A stretch of 64,000 bases of DNA from Paraburkholderia sp. BL9I2N2 (GTDB taxonomy: Bacteria > Pseudomonadota > Gammaproteobacteria > Burkholderiales > Burkholderiaceae): assembly GCF_004339745.1 (NCBI RefSeq), contig NZ_SMGP01000004.1, forward strand, positions 310,001-374,000. The letters are read 5' to 3'. Under the pieces are notes generated by a model. The model did not search any database. It had not been told where the DNA came from and saw only the letters and a program-made list of their open reading frames with translations. This document shows, in pieces, positions 9,489-16,877 of this stretch; the first letter of the stretch is position 1; every line of letters begins with the position of its first letter. The position numbers and the translations under genes were made by a program.

Positions 9489-9892
9489 ACGCAGCAAACC
9501 GAAGCGACCCGCGGCATGTCCGCTATCTGCCATGGATACGCCGCGTGTCGGCGGCGATGGTGTTGACGTCGGCGGCGCTGTCGACCCCGCTTGCCGCATA
9601 CGCGCAGGCCTCGTCGGCGATGACGCAGGTCTGCACGATGCGGGCGAACAATGCGAAGCTGATCGCGCAGGACCGCGACGCCGGCGTCAGCAAAGCGGAC
9701 GAACTGCACAAGGCACAAGGCGTGGCCGCGGCGATGCCGATCGAACGTCAGGTCTATGCGCAGGCGGAGTTGTCGATTTTCATTGAACGTCTGTACGGAC
9801 GCTACGCCAAAATGCCGCCGCAAGAGGCCTACGACAAGTATCTGGCCTACTGCGAAGCACAAGCCGCGCGCGGCGCCGCGCAGTTCCAGTGA
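9485..9892 (+). CDS. Small exported protein of unknown function
   Basis: 135 residues from ATG 9485, overlapping the previous stop. An N-terminal signal peptide (basic residues, hydrophobic core, cleavage probably after PLAAYAQA) is followed by a helical domain of about 85 residues with one Cys near each end (QVCTMR... and ...YLAYCEAQ). The same layout, Cys...helix...IxxIY/RLY...QA...C, is seen in the small exported protein at 35326-35655, so the two are probably distant paralogues. Translational coupling to the methyltransferase/JmjC-like pair suggests a shared role, but no function can be named. Confidence 0.7.
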   Translation: MNAANRSDPRHVRYLPWIRRVSAAMVLTSAALSTPLAAYAQASSAMTQVCTMRANNAKLIAQDRDAGVSKADELHKAQGVAAAMPIERQVYAQAELSIFIERLYGRYAKMPPQEAYDKYLAYCEAQAARGAAQFQ

Positions 9893-10065
9893 CGGCCGGC
9901 GCAGCGGCTCGTCTGCTTTCAACGAGCTGAACGTCGATCTGTCGCTGGGCGCGTCGAACAATCCGAACTACCCGCAGACGCTGTCAGCCTGATCGAAAGC
10001 CAAGTTGCGGCGATCCGCCCCCCCGCAGGGCATTTTTAACCAAGACGGCCTCCCACGGGACTGGT

Positions 10066-10078
10066 TATGCTAGGCATA
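10066..10078. promoter_or_regulatory. Short palindrome upstream of alaX-type gene
   Basis: TATGC-TAG-GCATA, a perfect 5-bp inverted repeat 28 bases before the GTG start of the editing-protein gene. It could be an operator or simply chance; no regulator in the window is linked to it. Confidence 0.25.
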
Positions 10079-10106
10079 CTCAGTCAATTCCTGCGAGGAC
10101 ATCAAG

Positions 10107-10820
10107 GTGCCGCATTATCTTTGCCATGAGCAGCCGGACCTGCTGGACTTTGAAACGGCCGTGATCGCCGCGCGGCCCGGCGCGGTCGTGCTGGGCCGTT
10201 CCGCCCTGCATCCGGGCGGCGGCGGCCAGGTGTCGGACGCGGCCACGCTGACGCACGCGCACGGCGCGGTGCGCATTACCGGCGTCGCGGCGGAAGGCGA
10301 CCTACTCTGGCATCTGCTCGACGAACCGCTGGAGCTGGCCGGCAACGTGCACGTCGCCATCGACGCGGCGCGCCGCGCCACGGTCGCCCAGCTCCATACC
10401 GGTACGCATATTCTCAACGCGCTGGTGTATCAGCGCTTTGCCGGCGCGCTCGTGACCGGGGCGCAGATCAATGCCGACGGCACCGCGCGCATGGACTTCG
10501 ATCTGCCGGACGCGGATAACGACGCGCTGCGCCTGCTGGAAGAACCCGTCAACGAGGTGATCCGCAACGCCATGGACGTGCGCGCCTACTATGTCGGCGC
10601 CGATGAGGCGAAAGCGACGCAAGGTCTGATCCGCAGCCTCTCGGTGGCGCCGCCGCCGACGCCGGACGGCACGGTGCGCATCGTCGAGATCGGCGATCTG
10701 GACCGGCAGGCGTGCGGCGGCACACACCTGACCAATACCGCGCAGTCGCGGCCCATCCGCATCGCGAAGATAGAGAACAAGGGCCGCCGGAATCGCCGGG
10801 TCAGAATCGAGCTGGTTTGA
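10107..10820 (+). CDS. AlaX-type alanyl-tRNA editing protein
   Basis: 237 residues from a GTG start with GAGGA upstream. The protein is a free-standing editing domain related to the AlaRS C-terminal half: a zinc-type HxxxH pair (His97, His101 in LHTGTHIL) and the partner CxxxH (Cys203, His207 in ACGGTHL). An early ALHPGGGGQVSD block matches the second AlaX/AlaRS editing motif. AlaX proteins hydrolyse Ser-tRNA(Ala) or Gly-tRNA(Ala) in the cytosol, correcting mischarging. The length fits AlaX-M type. The stop at 10820 is 20 bases before the AraC gene, so the two may be co-transcribed. Confidence 0.88.
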   Translation: MPHYLCHEQPDLLDFETAVIAARPGAVVLGRSALHPGGGGQVSDAATLTHAHGAVRITGVAAEGDLLWHLLDEPLELAGNVHVAIDAARRATVAQLHTGTHILNALVYQRFAGALVTGAQINADGTARMDFDLPDADNDALRLLEEPVNEVIRNAMDVRAYYVGADEAKATQGLIRSLSVAPPPTPDGTVRIVEIGDLDRQACGGTHLTNTAQSRPIRIAKIENKGRRNRRVRIELV

Positions 10821-10840
10821 GGGGCATGGGGGCGCGAGCT

Positions 10841-11695
10841 ATGGAGACATCGGATAAAAGCGAGCCGGAAGTGGTCTGCTGGCGCGACGGCGCACTCGAC
10901 GGCGCATGTCTCGCGAGCGCCCGTTATGGCAATCACAAGTTCGACCGGCATCTGCATGACGAACTCGTCATCGTCATGACGGAGACCGGCGCGGGCCAAT
11001 GTCATACGCGCGCGGGCAGCGAGGTGGCCGGGCCCGGCAGCGTGCTGGTCTTCGGGCCGGGCGAATACCATAGCGGCGAGGTCTGGGAAGGCCGCGAATG
11101 GATTTATCGCGCGATCTATCTCGACATGGAAGGGCTCGGCGCGCTCAGTGCGGTTTTCTCTCCCGACGCGCGCGCCGACAAACCGCTGCTGATTCCGCCA
11201 GGGCTGTATCAGGATCCGCATCTCGCGGGCCTGCTCGTGAAGGCGCATGCGAGCCTGGATGAGCACGGCGCCGTCTCGCTGATGGAGCGCCAGGCGAACT
11301 GGTGGGCGGCGATGGGGATGCTGGTCGGGCGCTATGGACGCTCAGGCGAGGAGGCGGGCGAACCGCGGCGCGAAGCGCGCAAGATGGAACTGGTGCGTGA
11401 GTACGTCGCCGCCAATTTCGAGCGCGATATCTCGGTCGATGAGCTGGCGGAACTGGTGGGGCTGAGCCGTTATTACCTCACGCGTGCGTTCTGCAAGGAA
11501 TTCGGGCTGCCGCCGCACGCCTACGCGACGCAGGTGAGGTTGCTGGCGGCGAAGCGCATGCTTGCCTCGGGCCAGAGTGCGGCGACCGCTGCGGCGGCCG
11601 TGGGCTTTTATGATCAAAGCCATCTCAACCGGCTGTTCAAGCGGGCTTATGGGATCACGCCTGGGGTGTATGCGGCGTTGAAGCCGGGGCATTAG
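10841..11695 (+). CDS. AraC-family transcriptional regulator
   Basis: 284 residues from ATG 10841 (GGGGG 8-9 bases upstream; ATG 10826 is an alternative but its ribosome site is too close). The N-terminal half is an AraC-type cupin (HDELVIVMTETGAGQ, FGPGEYHSGEVW) for a small effector. The C-terminal half has two helix-turn-helix units, VDELAELVGLSRYYLTRAFCKEFG and AATAAAAVGFYDQSHLNRLFKRAYG split by the usual linker, ending in GITPGVY. Targets unknown; it follows the AlaX-type gene and may regulate a nearby transporter or itself. Confidence 0.88.
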   Translation: METSDKSEPEVVCWRDGALDGACLASARYGNHKFDRHLHDELVIVMTETGAGQCHTRAGSEVAGPGSVLVFGPGEYHSGEVWEGREWIYRAIYLDMEGLGALSAVFSPDARADKPLLIPPGLYQDPHLAGLLVKAHASLDEHGAVSLMERQANWWAAMGMLVGRYGRSGEEAGEPRREARKMELVREYVAANFERDISVDELAELVGLSRYYLTRAFCKEFGLPPHAYATQVRLLAAKRMLASGQSAATAAAAVGFYDQSHLNRLFKRAYGITPGVYAALKPGH

Positions 11696-12063
11696 GCGGG
11701 TTTGCCGCGTCGGCGGTGCCGCGTGCGGATTTGCAGCCCGCGATGCAGGATAGTCCGATTTCTGAGCAGGGATTGCACGCGCCTTTTAAGCCCGTTCAAT
11801 AGCTCGATACGAGTTTGAGATATGTTTTGCTATCCGAACTATATGTAAGTTGATTTCTTGACCAATCTTTACAGTTGTCCTATATGCGATTGCCGCTGCC
11901 CCCCGGATAATTGGCAGGCAATTTCTAAAAAGGATAGCCGCAGTGAAGAATGGGAGTAAGCATCCGCCCGTTGGCTTGGGAGACGAGGCGCAATGTAGCC
12001 AGACGTTGATCGAAGCCTCGTTCAGTCTGGCAAATACGTTTCACGTCGGGCCGGGGCGGGTTC
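11696..12063. other. AT-richer spacer upstream of truncated vgrG
   Basis: 368 bases without a convincing gene. Clearly richer in A/T than the flanking coding DNA, as usual around horizontally acquired secretion islands. It holds the promoter at 11858-11886. A 42-codon GTG frame at 11943-12071 with AAGGATA upstream is open but has no recognisable similarity and is not called. Confidence 0.6.
11858..11886 (+). promoter_or_regulatory. Sigma-70-type promoter for the vgrG island
   Basis: TTGACC (11858-11863), a 17-base spacer and TATATG (11881-11886): 5/6 and 4/6 matches to consensus at ideal spacing. It points at the truncated vgrG, 178 bases downstream. Confidence 0.5.
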
Positions 12064-12546
12064 ATGTATAGCCCCATTCAGTCACGCACCCTCAGCGTGA
12101 TGTGCGATGCCTTCCCCACCGAGTACGGCGAACCGATCCTGTCTCCGGTTCGTTTGCGTGGCACCGAGGCGCTCGGCAAGCTATACAAATACACGCTCGA
12201 CATGGCGACGAAGTACTCGCCGAGAATTTCCCAGATCGACACCAAACTACAGGTCGTGCCCGATAAACTGATCGGCAGGGACATCAACATCTCGATCGAG
12301 TTCGACGGGAAGGGAACTTTCATTCCCGGCTTGCCCGGGAACCGGAGCCAGAGCAACCTGGGCGCGGGCACCCGCCTGATATCGGGTGTCATCACACGTA
12401 TGCAGTTCACGGGCGCCGACGACCGCCACGCGTACTACCGGTTCGTCGTGCGTCCCGCCTTGTGGCTGACCACGAAGAATTCGCGGAGCCGCATATTCCA
12501 GAATAAGAGCGTGGTGGATATTACGCGCGAGGTGCTGCGCGATTAA
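12064..12546 (+). pseudogene. vgrG: vgrG, N-terminal fragment (T6SS spike)
   Basis: 160 codons matching the N-terminal gp27-like part of VgrG: LRGTEALGKLYKYTLDMATK, then LIGRDINISIEF, GVITRMQFTG, a W-L-T segment and KSVVDITREVL. Intact VgrG proteins have roughly 600-1000 residues with gp27-, gp5- and needle-like regions; here everything after the ITREVL helix is gone and a TAA follows at once. The next bases belong to a different protein in another frame, so a large internal deletion is the simplest explanation. It cannot form a T6SS spike. Confidence 0.8.
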
Positions 12547-13291
12547 CGGCAATCTGTGGCTCTTCAATGATGTACTGCCCTGGCATTACGGTTATGCGGC
12601 GGGGGCGACGACGTTCAGTGAATGTGTAGCCACGCGTGACAGCCGGCAATTCGTCGACGCGGTCGGAAGAAACTTGAGTAATCAGAAAGGCTTTGAGAAG
12701 TCGGTCGATAAGGTCCCTTATGAGATCGATGGTGAGACTGGAGTCAAAAAGCAGAAGCTGGGTTATTTACGTGCCACGCCGCTGGTGGTCGAGGGGTTTG
12801 CTAAGGTGGCGGATTGGGAGACGGCGTCGTCGTACAAACGACCTGGAATCGCGCTCGACCATCTGCTCTGCATTGCGAAGCATGAACAAGGCGAGGTTCT
12901 TCAAGGCCTGATCTACGACGAACCCGATTTCGCCTGGTGGCTGAACCGTCAGCATGACGGGCTCGCCGCATCCGACGACACGTCATTCAATGACCGGATG
13001 GAATCCTCGCGCTACTTTCCATCGGACGGATCCGATCTGGCTGGAATGGCACTGATTCGGGCGCTAGTGCCAAATCTGCAACTGGTTCTGACTTCCGACG
13101 ATACGACCGATGACCCGGATTTCCTGTCGGTAGCACCGGACCGGACCGTCTTGCAAGATTATCGGCAGCGGATGTTCTGGATTAAGGGCGTTGCCAAGAA
13201 ATATCATGGCCTTATGCAGGGAGCGTACAAACAGAAAATGCAGGACTCGCTCGCCACGATTGCCCAATGGGGTGGTTTGCCGGATAAGTGA
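12542..13291 (+). pseudogene. C-terminal remnant of a probable T6SS effector
   Basis: An open frame of about 249 codons begins right at the vgrG break (INGNLWLFNDVLPWHYGYAAG) and runs to a TGA overlapping the next ATG. The only usable start is a TTG at 12674 with no clear ribosome site, so it reads as the tail of a longer protein. Position between vgrG and a membrane-anchored partner gene, ahead of a PAAR gene, is that of a VgrG-linked effector such as a Tle-type lipase. No catalytic motif is visible in the retained part; the active region would have been in the lost N-terminal portion. The effector class is inference from context. Confidence 0.6.
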
Positions 13292-14214
13292 TGAACTCAA
13301 AAAAACTAGCTTACTTTTCTGTGTGCCTCGGCGCCATTGCAATATGCATTGCTGCCGCAACACACTTTCTGAACTTCAGTTCGCTCTCTTCAAAAGGTAC
13401 CAACATGCCTCCGACCCTCACGCTAGTTCGTCTCGGGGATCCGAAAGGCTTCGATCTGGCCGGCGTCGGCTCCTCCGTCGACAATCATCCGACTGGCGCG
13501 ATGTTCTACCAGCGGGAATGGACTGGCGGGAAACTCGGCGTGGTGGAATATGAGCAAGGCAAACACAGCTTCACAGTAGAGAACGTACTAGGTGCCATTG
13601 GCTTTGCCGACAAGGACGAGCCCGAAGGGATCTACAGTTGGGACATCAGTTTCGGTGTCAGTGCTGAGCAGGCTGACGCGCACCAGCTTGCCCGTGATCG
13701 CGTCATGGAGGTCCTTGCCAAATTGCGGGCAGCGGGCTGGAAGCGATATATCGACGTAGAAGACCCACGCCTTACTGGCAAGCAGGCTTGGAATTTCGCC
13801 GCTTCGCGCGCAGCAAACTGGGCGTACTCGCTGGATTCTACCTACACGCCAACGATGGATGAATGGATCGAAGCAAAGGGGAAATTTCCAAAGTGGGTTT
13901 TCTATGCGGATGGCGTATATCTTGAGTTTTCGATTTTTGAGAGCAACATGGGAGGCTTCGTCGGTAAGAGTACGTATCTTCTGGGTGTGAACGTAAAGAA
14001 CGAGTACGCTTTTTATGGTCTTGGCTACTTCCCCGGCGACGCCGACAAAATTCACAACTGGAAAACCCTCCTTCCCGCCGAACTCGAAAAATACCACGCG
14101 ATGAGACTCAAGACGGAAGCCGCGCTCAAAGCCCAGGGCTTCACGATCGACACGACATATCAGGACCCGCCGATCAAAGCGCTCCAATCGCTTTCCGGTA
14201 CGGCGACCCAATAG
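13291..14214 (+). CDS. Probable T6SS immunity protein, membrane-anchored
   Basis: 307 residues; ATG 13291 overlaps the effector-remnant stop (TGATG). One N-terminal hydrophobic segment (about residues 5-25, LAYFSVCLGAIAICIAAA) predicts an inner-membrane anchor or uncleaved signal with a large periplasmic domain. The domain has an FYQREW...GVVEYE strand pair early, a central region rich in Trp and Tyr, and an acidic-basic mixed C-terminus. Immunity proteins for periplasm-acting lipase effectors have this topology and map just after the effector. I do not recognise the family with certainty. The reading frame is intact although its effector and vgrG are broken. Confidence 0.6.
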   Translation: MNSKKLAYFSVCLGAIAICIAAATHFLNFSSLSSKGTNMPPTLTLVRLGDPKGFDLAGVGSSVDNHPTGAMFYQREWTGGKLGVVEYEQGKHSFTVENVLGAIGFADKDEPEGIYSWDISFGVSAEQADAHQLARDRVMEVLAKLRAAGWKRYIDVEDPRLTGKQAWNFAASRAANWAYSLDSTYTPTMDEWIEAKGKFPKWVFYADGVYLEFSIFESNMGGFVGKSTYLLGVNVKNEYAFYGLGYFPGDADKIHNWKTLLPAELEKYHAMRLKTEAALKAQGFTIDTTYQDPPIKALQSLSGTATQ

Positions 14215-14227
14215 GCAAGAACTCGCA

Positions 14228-14514
14228 ATGGAACGGGCAAACCTGCAAGGTAAAGCGCAGATTGTCGTAGGCGACACCACCAGTCACGGCGGCAAGGTGA
14301 TTTCGGGCAGTCCCTCACGACCTGGAGCGCAGCGGAAATTCCCATTGCCCGGAAGGGCGATCGGGTGACGTGTCCGCTGTGCGCGCCACATCTGTTTGAA
14401 ATCGCCGAAGGTCTGGACGGCTGCGATGATTTCGGTCAGCCCATGGCGGTAGAAGGTCACAAAACGACCTGCAACGCGATCCTGATTGCGCAACCTACGC
14501 CGCACGCTGATTGA
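14228..14514 (+). pseudogene. PAAR-domain protein gene, frameshifted
   Basis: ATG 14228 opens a frame reading QIVVGDTTSHGGKVISGSP, the typical PAAR start, but it stops at 14366-14368. From about 14318 the -1 frame continues the family: IPIARKGDRVTCPLC, then a G-x-P-M-A-V-E-G-H-K-T-T-C stretch and a final ILIAQP, stopping at 14512-14514. Adding one base near 14315-14320 would restore about 96 codons, the usual length. PAAR proteins cap the VgrG spike and carry effectors. Either a real lesion or a sequencing error; given the broken neighbours, decay is plausible. Confidence 0.75.
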
Positions 14515-14538
14515 CTTCACGGCAACAAGGAACAAGTA

Positions 14539-14655
14539 GTGGCAGCCAATCTTCAGGCAAACGGGCAAACGAATCCGCAGCCGGACACGTGCGAGGATGC
14601 GCAGTACGACTGCAACATCATCCGGCCGCTCGTTCGACTCGGCCCGCCCCCCATC
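14539..14655 (+). pseudogene. Possible N-terminal stub of another T6SS-linked gene
   Basis: A GTG at 14539 with AAGGAAC upstream, 25 bases after the PAAR stop, begins AANLQANGQTNPQPD and continues through ECEDAQY-like acidic/Cys residues to IIRPLVRLGPPP near 14655. After that the frame runs into the reverse complement of the minus-strand gene at 14654 and loses sense. Could be the start of an effector cut off where the catabolic operon joins; equally could be noise. Confidence 0.25.
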
Positions 14656-15052
14656 ACCCCGGCAAAGGCACATCCTCAATCAACTCCACCCGCACCGCAC
14701 GAATCCTGCGGTCGACGAAATACCCACCACCTTCCACATACCGCAGATAAAGCCGCCCGCACGACGAGCATTGCCACACGGCGCAGCGGTTATACGGAAA
14801 GTACCGCGGCGCGATAGGCGCATCCGCTGCCCAGTAACTGGTCTTTCCCGGCAGATACTCGCTGAACGTCGGCTCCGGATCGTCCTCCGGCAACAGCGTG
14901 CCGATTTCCTCGAACTGCGTTTCATCGAGCGACAAAGGCTGCGATTGCCAGCCGTCCAGCGGCGTCTTCGTGCACGAGCAGGGCGCAGTGGCGCGCGTCT
15001 GCGCATCGCGCGCGAGTTCGAGGAGTGTTGCAGCGGTCAGATATCGCGCCAT
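14654..15052 (-). CDS. Small cysteine-rich protein of unknown function
   Basis: 132 residues from ATG 15052, 11 bases after the stop of the aldolase gene, so it is the last gene of the operon. A CSC pair near residue 25 and a CxxxxCxxC group (NRCAVWQCSSCGRLYL) near residue 90 look like a zinc-binding ribbon, followed by YVEGGGYFVDRR. The middle is acidic (EDDPEPTF). A longer start at 15103 would overlap the upstream gene by 40 bases and is less likely. I do not recognise the family. Confidence 0.6.
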   Translation of the reverse strand: MARYLTAATLLELARDAQTRATAPCSCTKTPLDGWQSQPLSLDETQFEEIGTLLPEDDPEPTFSEYLPGKTSYWAADAPIAPRYFPYNRCAVWQCSSCGRLYLRYVEGGGYFVDRRIRAVRVELIEDVPLPG

Positions 15053-15063
15053 GAAGTCCACTA

Positions 15064-15732
15064 TCAGTTGTTCATCATCCGTTCCCGGTGCGGAACGACC
15101 CACGAGCGGTCGAACTTGCCGTCGGCAATCGACTTCAGCGCCGCCGCTTCCTTCGCGTGCTGACGGCGCGCGCCTTCGATCACCGCCTCCACATCGGCGG
15201 GGGCGATTGCGAGCAAGCCGTCTTCATCGCCGACAATGATATCCCCTGGATGCACCACCATGCCGCCGACCGTGACCGGTACGTTGATTTCCCCCGGTCC
15301 GTTCTTGTACGGACCGCGATGCGTCACGCCGCGGGCATACACCGGAAACTCCCGCTGACGCAACGCACCGACGTCGCGGATCGCGCCGTCGATCACGAGG
15401 CCCTGCACGCCGAGACTCTCCGCGTAGCTCGCCATGATCTCGCCCATCAGCGCCTGCGTGAGGTCGCCCGCGCCGTCGATCACCAGCACGTCGCCGGGCC
15501 GGCAAAAGTCGAACGCGCGATGAATCGCGAGGTTGTCGCCCGGCCGCGTGTGGACCGTGACGGCGGTGCCGGCCATCGGACGCGGCTGATGATAAGGCCG
15601 CAAGCCCACCATGCCGCTCGCTCGCGCCATGTTGTCGCTCAGCAGCGAGACGGCCAGCTCACGGAGTGCTTCGAGTGTGGCCGGGTTGGCCTGCTGTGCG
15701 GAGTCGTATTCGCGCCATCCGATTGGATTCAT
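15064..15732 (-). CDS. RraA-like aldolase (LigK/ProA/GalC type)
   Basis: 222 residues; start 15732 has AAGGGG 7 bases upstream and overlaps the hydratase stop by 4 bases. GDVLVIDGAGD, then GVQGLVIDGAIRDV (the G...R-D metal/substrate signature) and PGDIIVGDEDG are the conserved blocks of the RraA-fold class II aldolases that cleave 4-carboxy-4-hydroxy-2-oxoadipate to pyruvate and oxaloacetate. The longer C-terminal helix (HAKEAAALKSIADG) is typical of these enzymes rather than of RraA itself. The coupling to a LigJ-like hydratase supports the last step of the protocatechuate/gallate 4,5-cleavage route. Confidence 0.82.
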   Translation of the reverse strand: MNPIGWREYDSAQQANPATLEALRELAVSLLSDNMARASGMVGLRPYHQPRPMAGTAVTVHTRPGDNLAIHRAFDFCRPGDVLVIDGAGDLTQALMGEIMASYAESLGVQGLVIDGAIRDVGALRQREFPVYARGVTHRGPYKNGPGEINVPVTVGGMVVHPGDIIVGDEDGLLAIAPADVEAVIEGARRQHAKEAAALKSIADGKFDRSWVVPHRERMMNN

Positions 15733-16778
15733 ACCGTTGCCCCTTGAGTTCCTTGTGCTGCGAGTTGTCGATCGAGTTGACGCGAGAGCCGCGGATACAC
15801 GGCGCGCGCGTTGTCTTCGTAAATACGCTGGCGGTCCGCGTCGCTGAGCCATTCGATGGCGTCGATATAACGGCGCGTGTCGTCGTAATAGTGGCCGGTC
15901 TCCGGATCGATGCCCTGTACCGCACCGATGGTTTCCGACGCGAACAGGATGTTGTCAACCGGAATGACCTTGGCGAGCAGTTCGGCGCCGGGCTGGTGAT
16001 ACACACAGGTGTCGAAGAACACGTTCTTCAGCAGGTATTCACTGAGTAGCGGACGCTTCATGTCCTGCGCGAGTCCGCGATAGCGTCCCCAGTGATACGG
16101 CACCGCGCCGCCGCCATGAGGGATGATGAAGCGCAGTGTCGGAAAGTCGGCGAACAGGTCGCCCTGCAGCAACTGCATGAACGCCGACGTGTCGCCGTTG
16201 ATGTAATGCGCGCCCGTCGCGTGAAAATTCGGATTGCACGACGACGAGACGTGGATCATCGCCGGCACGTCGAGCTCCACCATCGCTTCATAGAGCGGAT
16301 ACCAAGAGCGGTCCGTGAGCGGCAAGCCGGACCAGTGGCCGCCGGACGGATCCGGATTCAGATTGCAGCCGATAAAGCCAAGCTCTTCGACACAGCGCCG
16401 CAATTCCGCGATGCAGTTTGCGGGCGGCACGCCGGGCGCCTGCGGCAACTGACACACACCAACGAAGTTGCGCGGGAACAGTTCGCATACGCGATGCACG
16501 AGGTCGTTGCATTCGCTTGACCAGAGCGCGTTGGCTTCGGCAGTGGCGAGGTGGTGGCCCATGCCGGCCGCGCGCGGCGAGAAGATCGTGAGGTCGGTCC
16601 CACGTTCGCGCTGAATTCGCAACTGGCCGCCCTCGATGCTCTCGCGGATCTCGTCGTCGGTAATGACAGGGCGCGGTGGCGGCGTGCCGCCGTCCTTCAG
16701 CGCGGCGATCTGCTGCGTGCGCCAGGCTTCGTGCTGACGCGGCGAGGTCGTGTAGTGACCGTGGCAATCAATGATCAT
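15729..16778 (-). CDS. LigJ-type 4-oxalomesaconate hydratase (amidohydrolase superfamily)
   Basis: 349 residues from ATG 16778 (GGA about 10 bases upstream). The first residues MIIDCHGHY give the HxH metal motif (His6, His8); further ligands lie in PAMIHVSSS and FIIPHGGGAVPYHWGR. This is the LigJ/ACMSD-like branch of the amidohydrolase superfamily, and the neighbouring aldolase favours LigJ: addition of water to 4-oxalomesaconate to give 4-carboxy-4-hydroxy-2-oxoadipate. Overlaps the aldolase gene by 4 bases. No ring-cleavage dioxygenase is near, so the upper pathway must be encoded elsewhere or this operon serves another substrate. Confidence 0.78.
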   Translation of the reverse strand: MIIDCHGHYTTSPRQHEAWRTQQIAALKDGGTPPPRPVITDDEIRESIEGGQLRIQRERGTDLTIFSPRAAGMGHHLATAEANALWSSECNDLVHRVCELFPRNFVGVCQLPQAPGVPPANCIAELRRCVEELGFIGCNLNPDPSGGHWSGLPLTDRSWYPLYEAMVELDVPAMIHVSSSCNPNFHATGAHYINGDTSAFMQLLQGDLFADFPTLRFIIPHGGGAVPYHWGRYRGLAQDMKRPLLSEYLLKNVFFDTCVYHQPGAELLAKVIPVDNILFASETIGAVQGIDPETGHYYDDTRRYIDAIEWLSDADRQRIYEDNARAVYPRLSRQLDRQLAAQGTQGATV

Positions 16779-16877
16779 GGTGTGCAAATCCTGTGAGTTG
16801 TCCTTGCGCGCGCACATGGCGCGCGCGCAGATTCAGTCCGCTGTTTTTCCAAACTGTGTGTGCGGCCGCTTCGCTTC

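Noticed and set aside
11943..12071. 42-codon GTG frame before vgrG with AAGGATA upstream
   Set aside because: Open with a plausible ribosome site, but no similarity I can name, and it overlaps the vgrG start.
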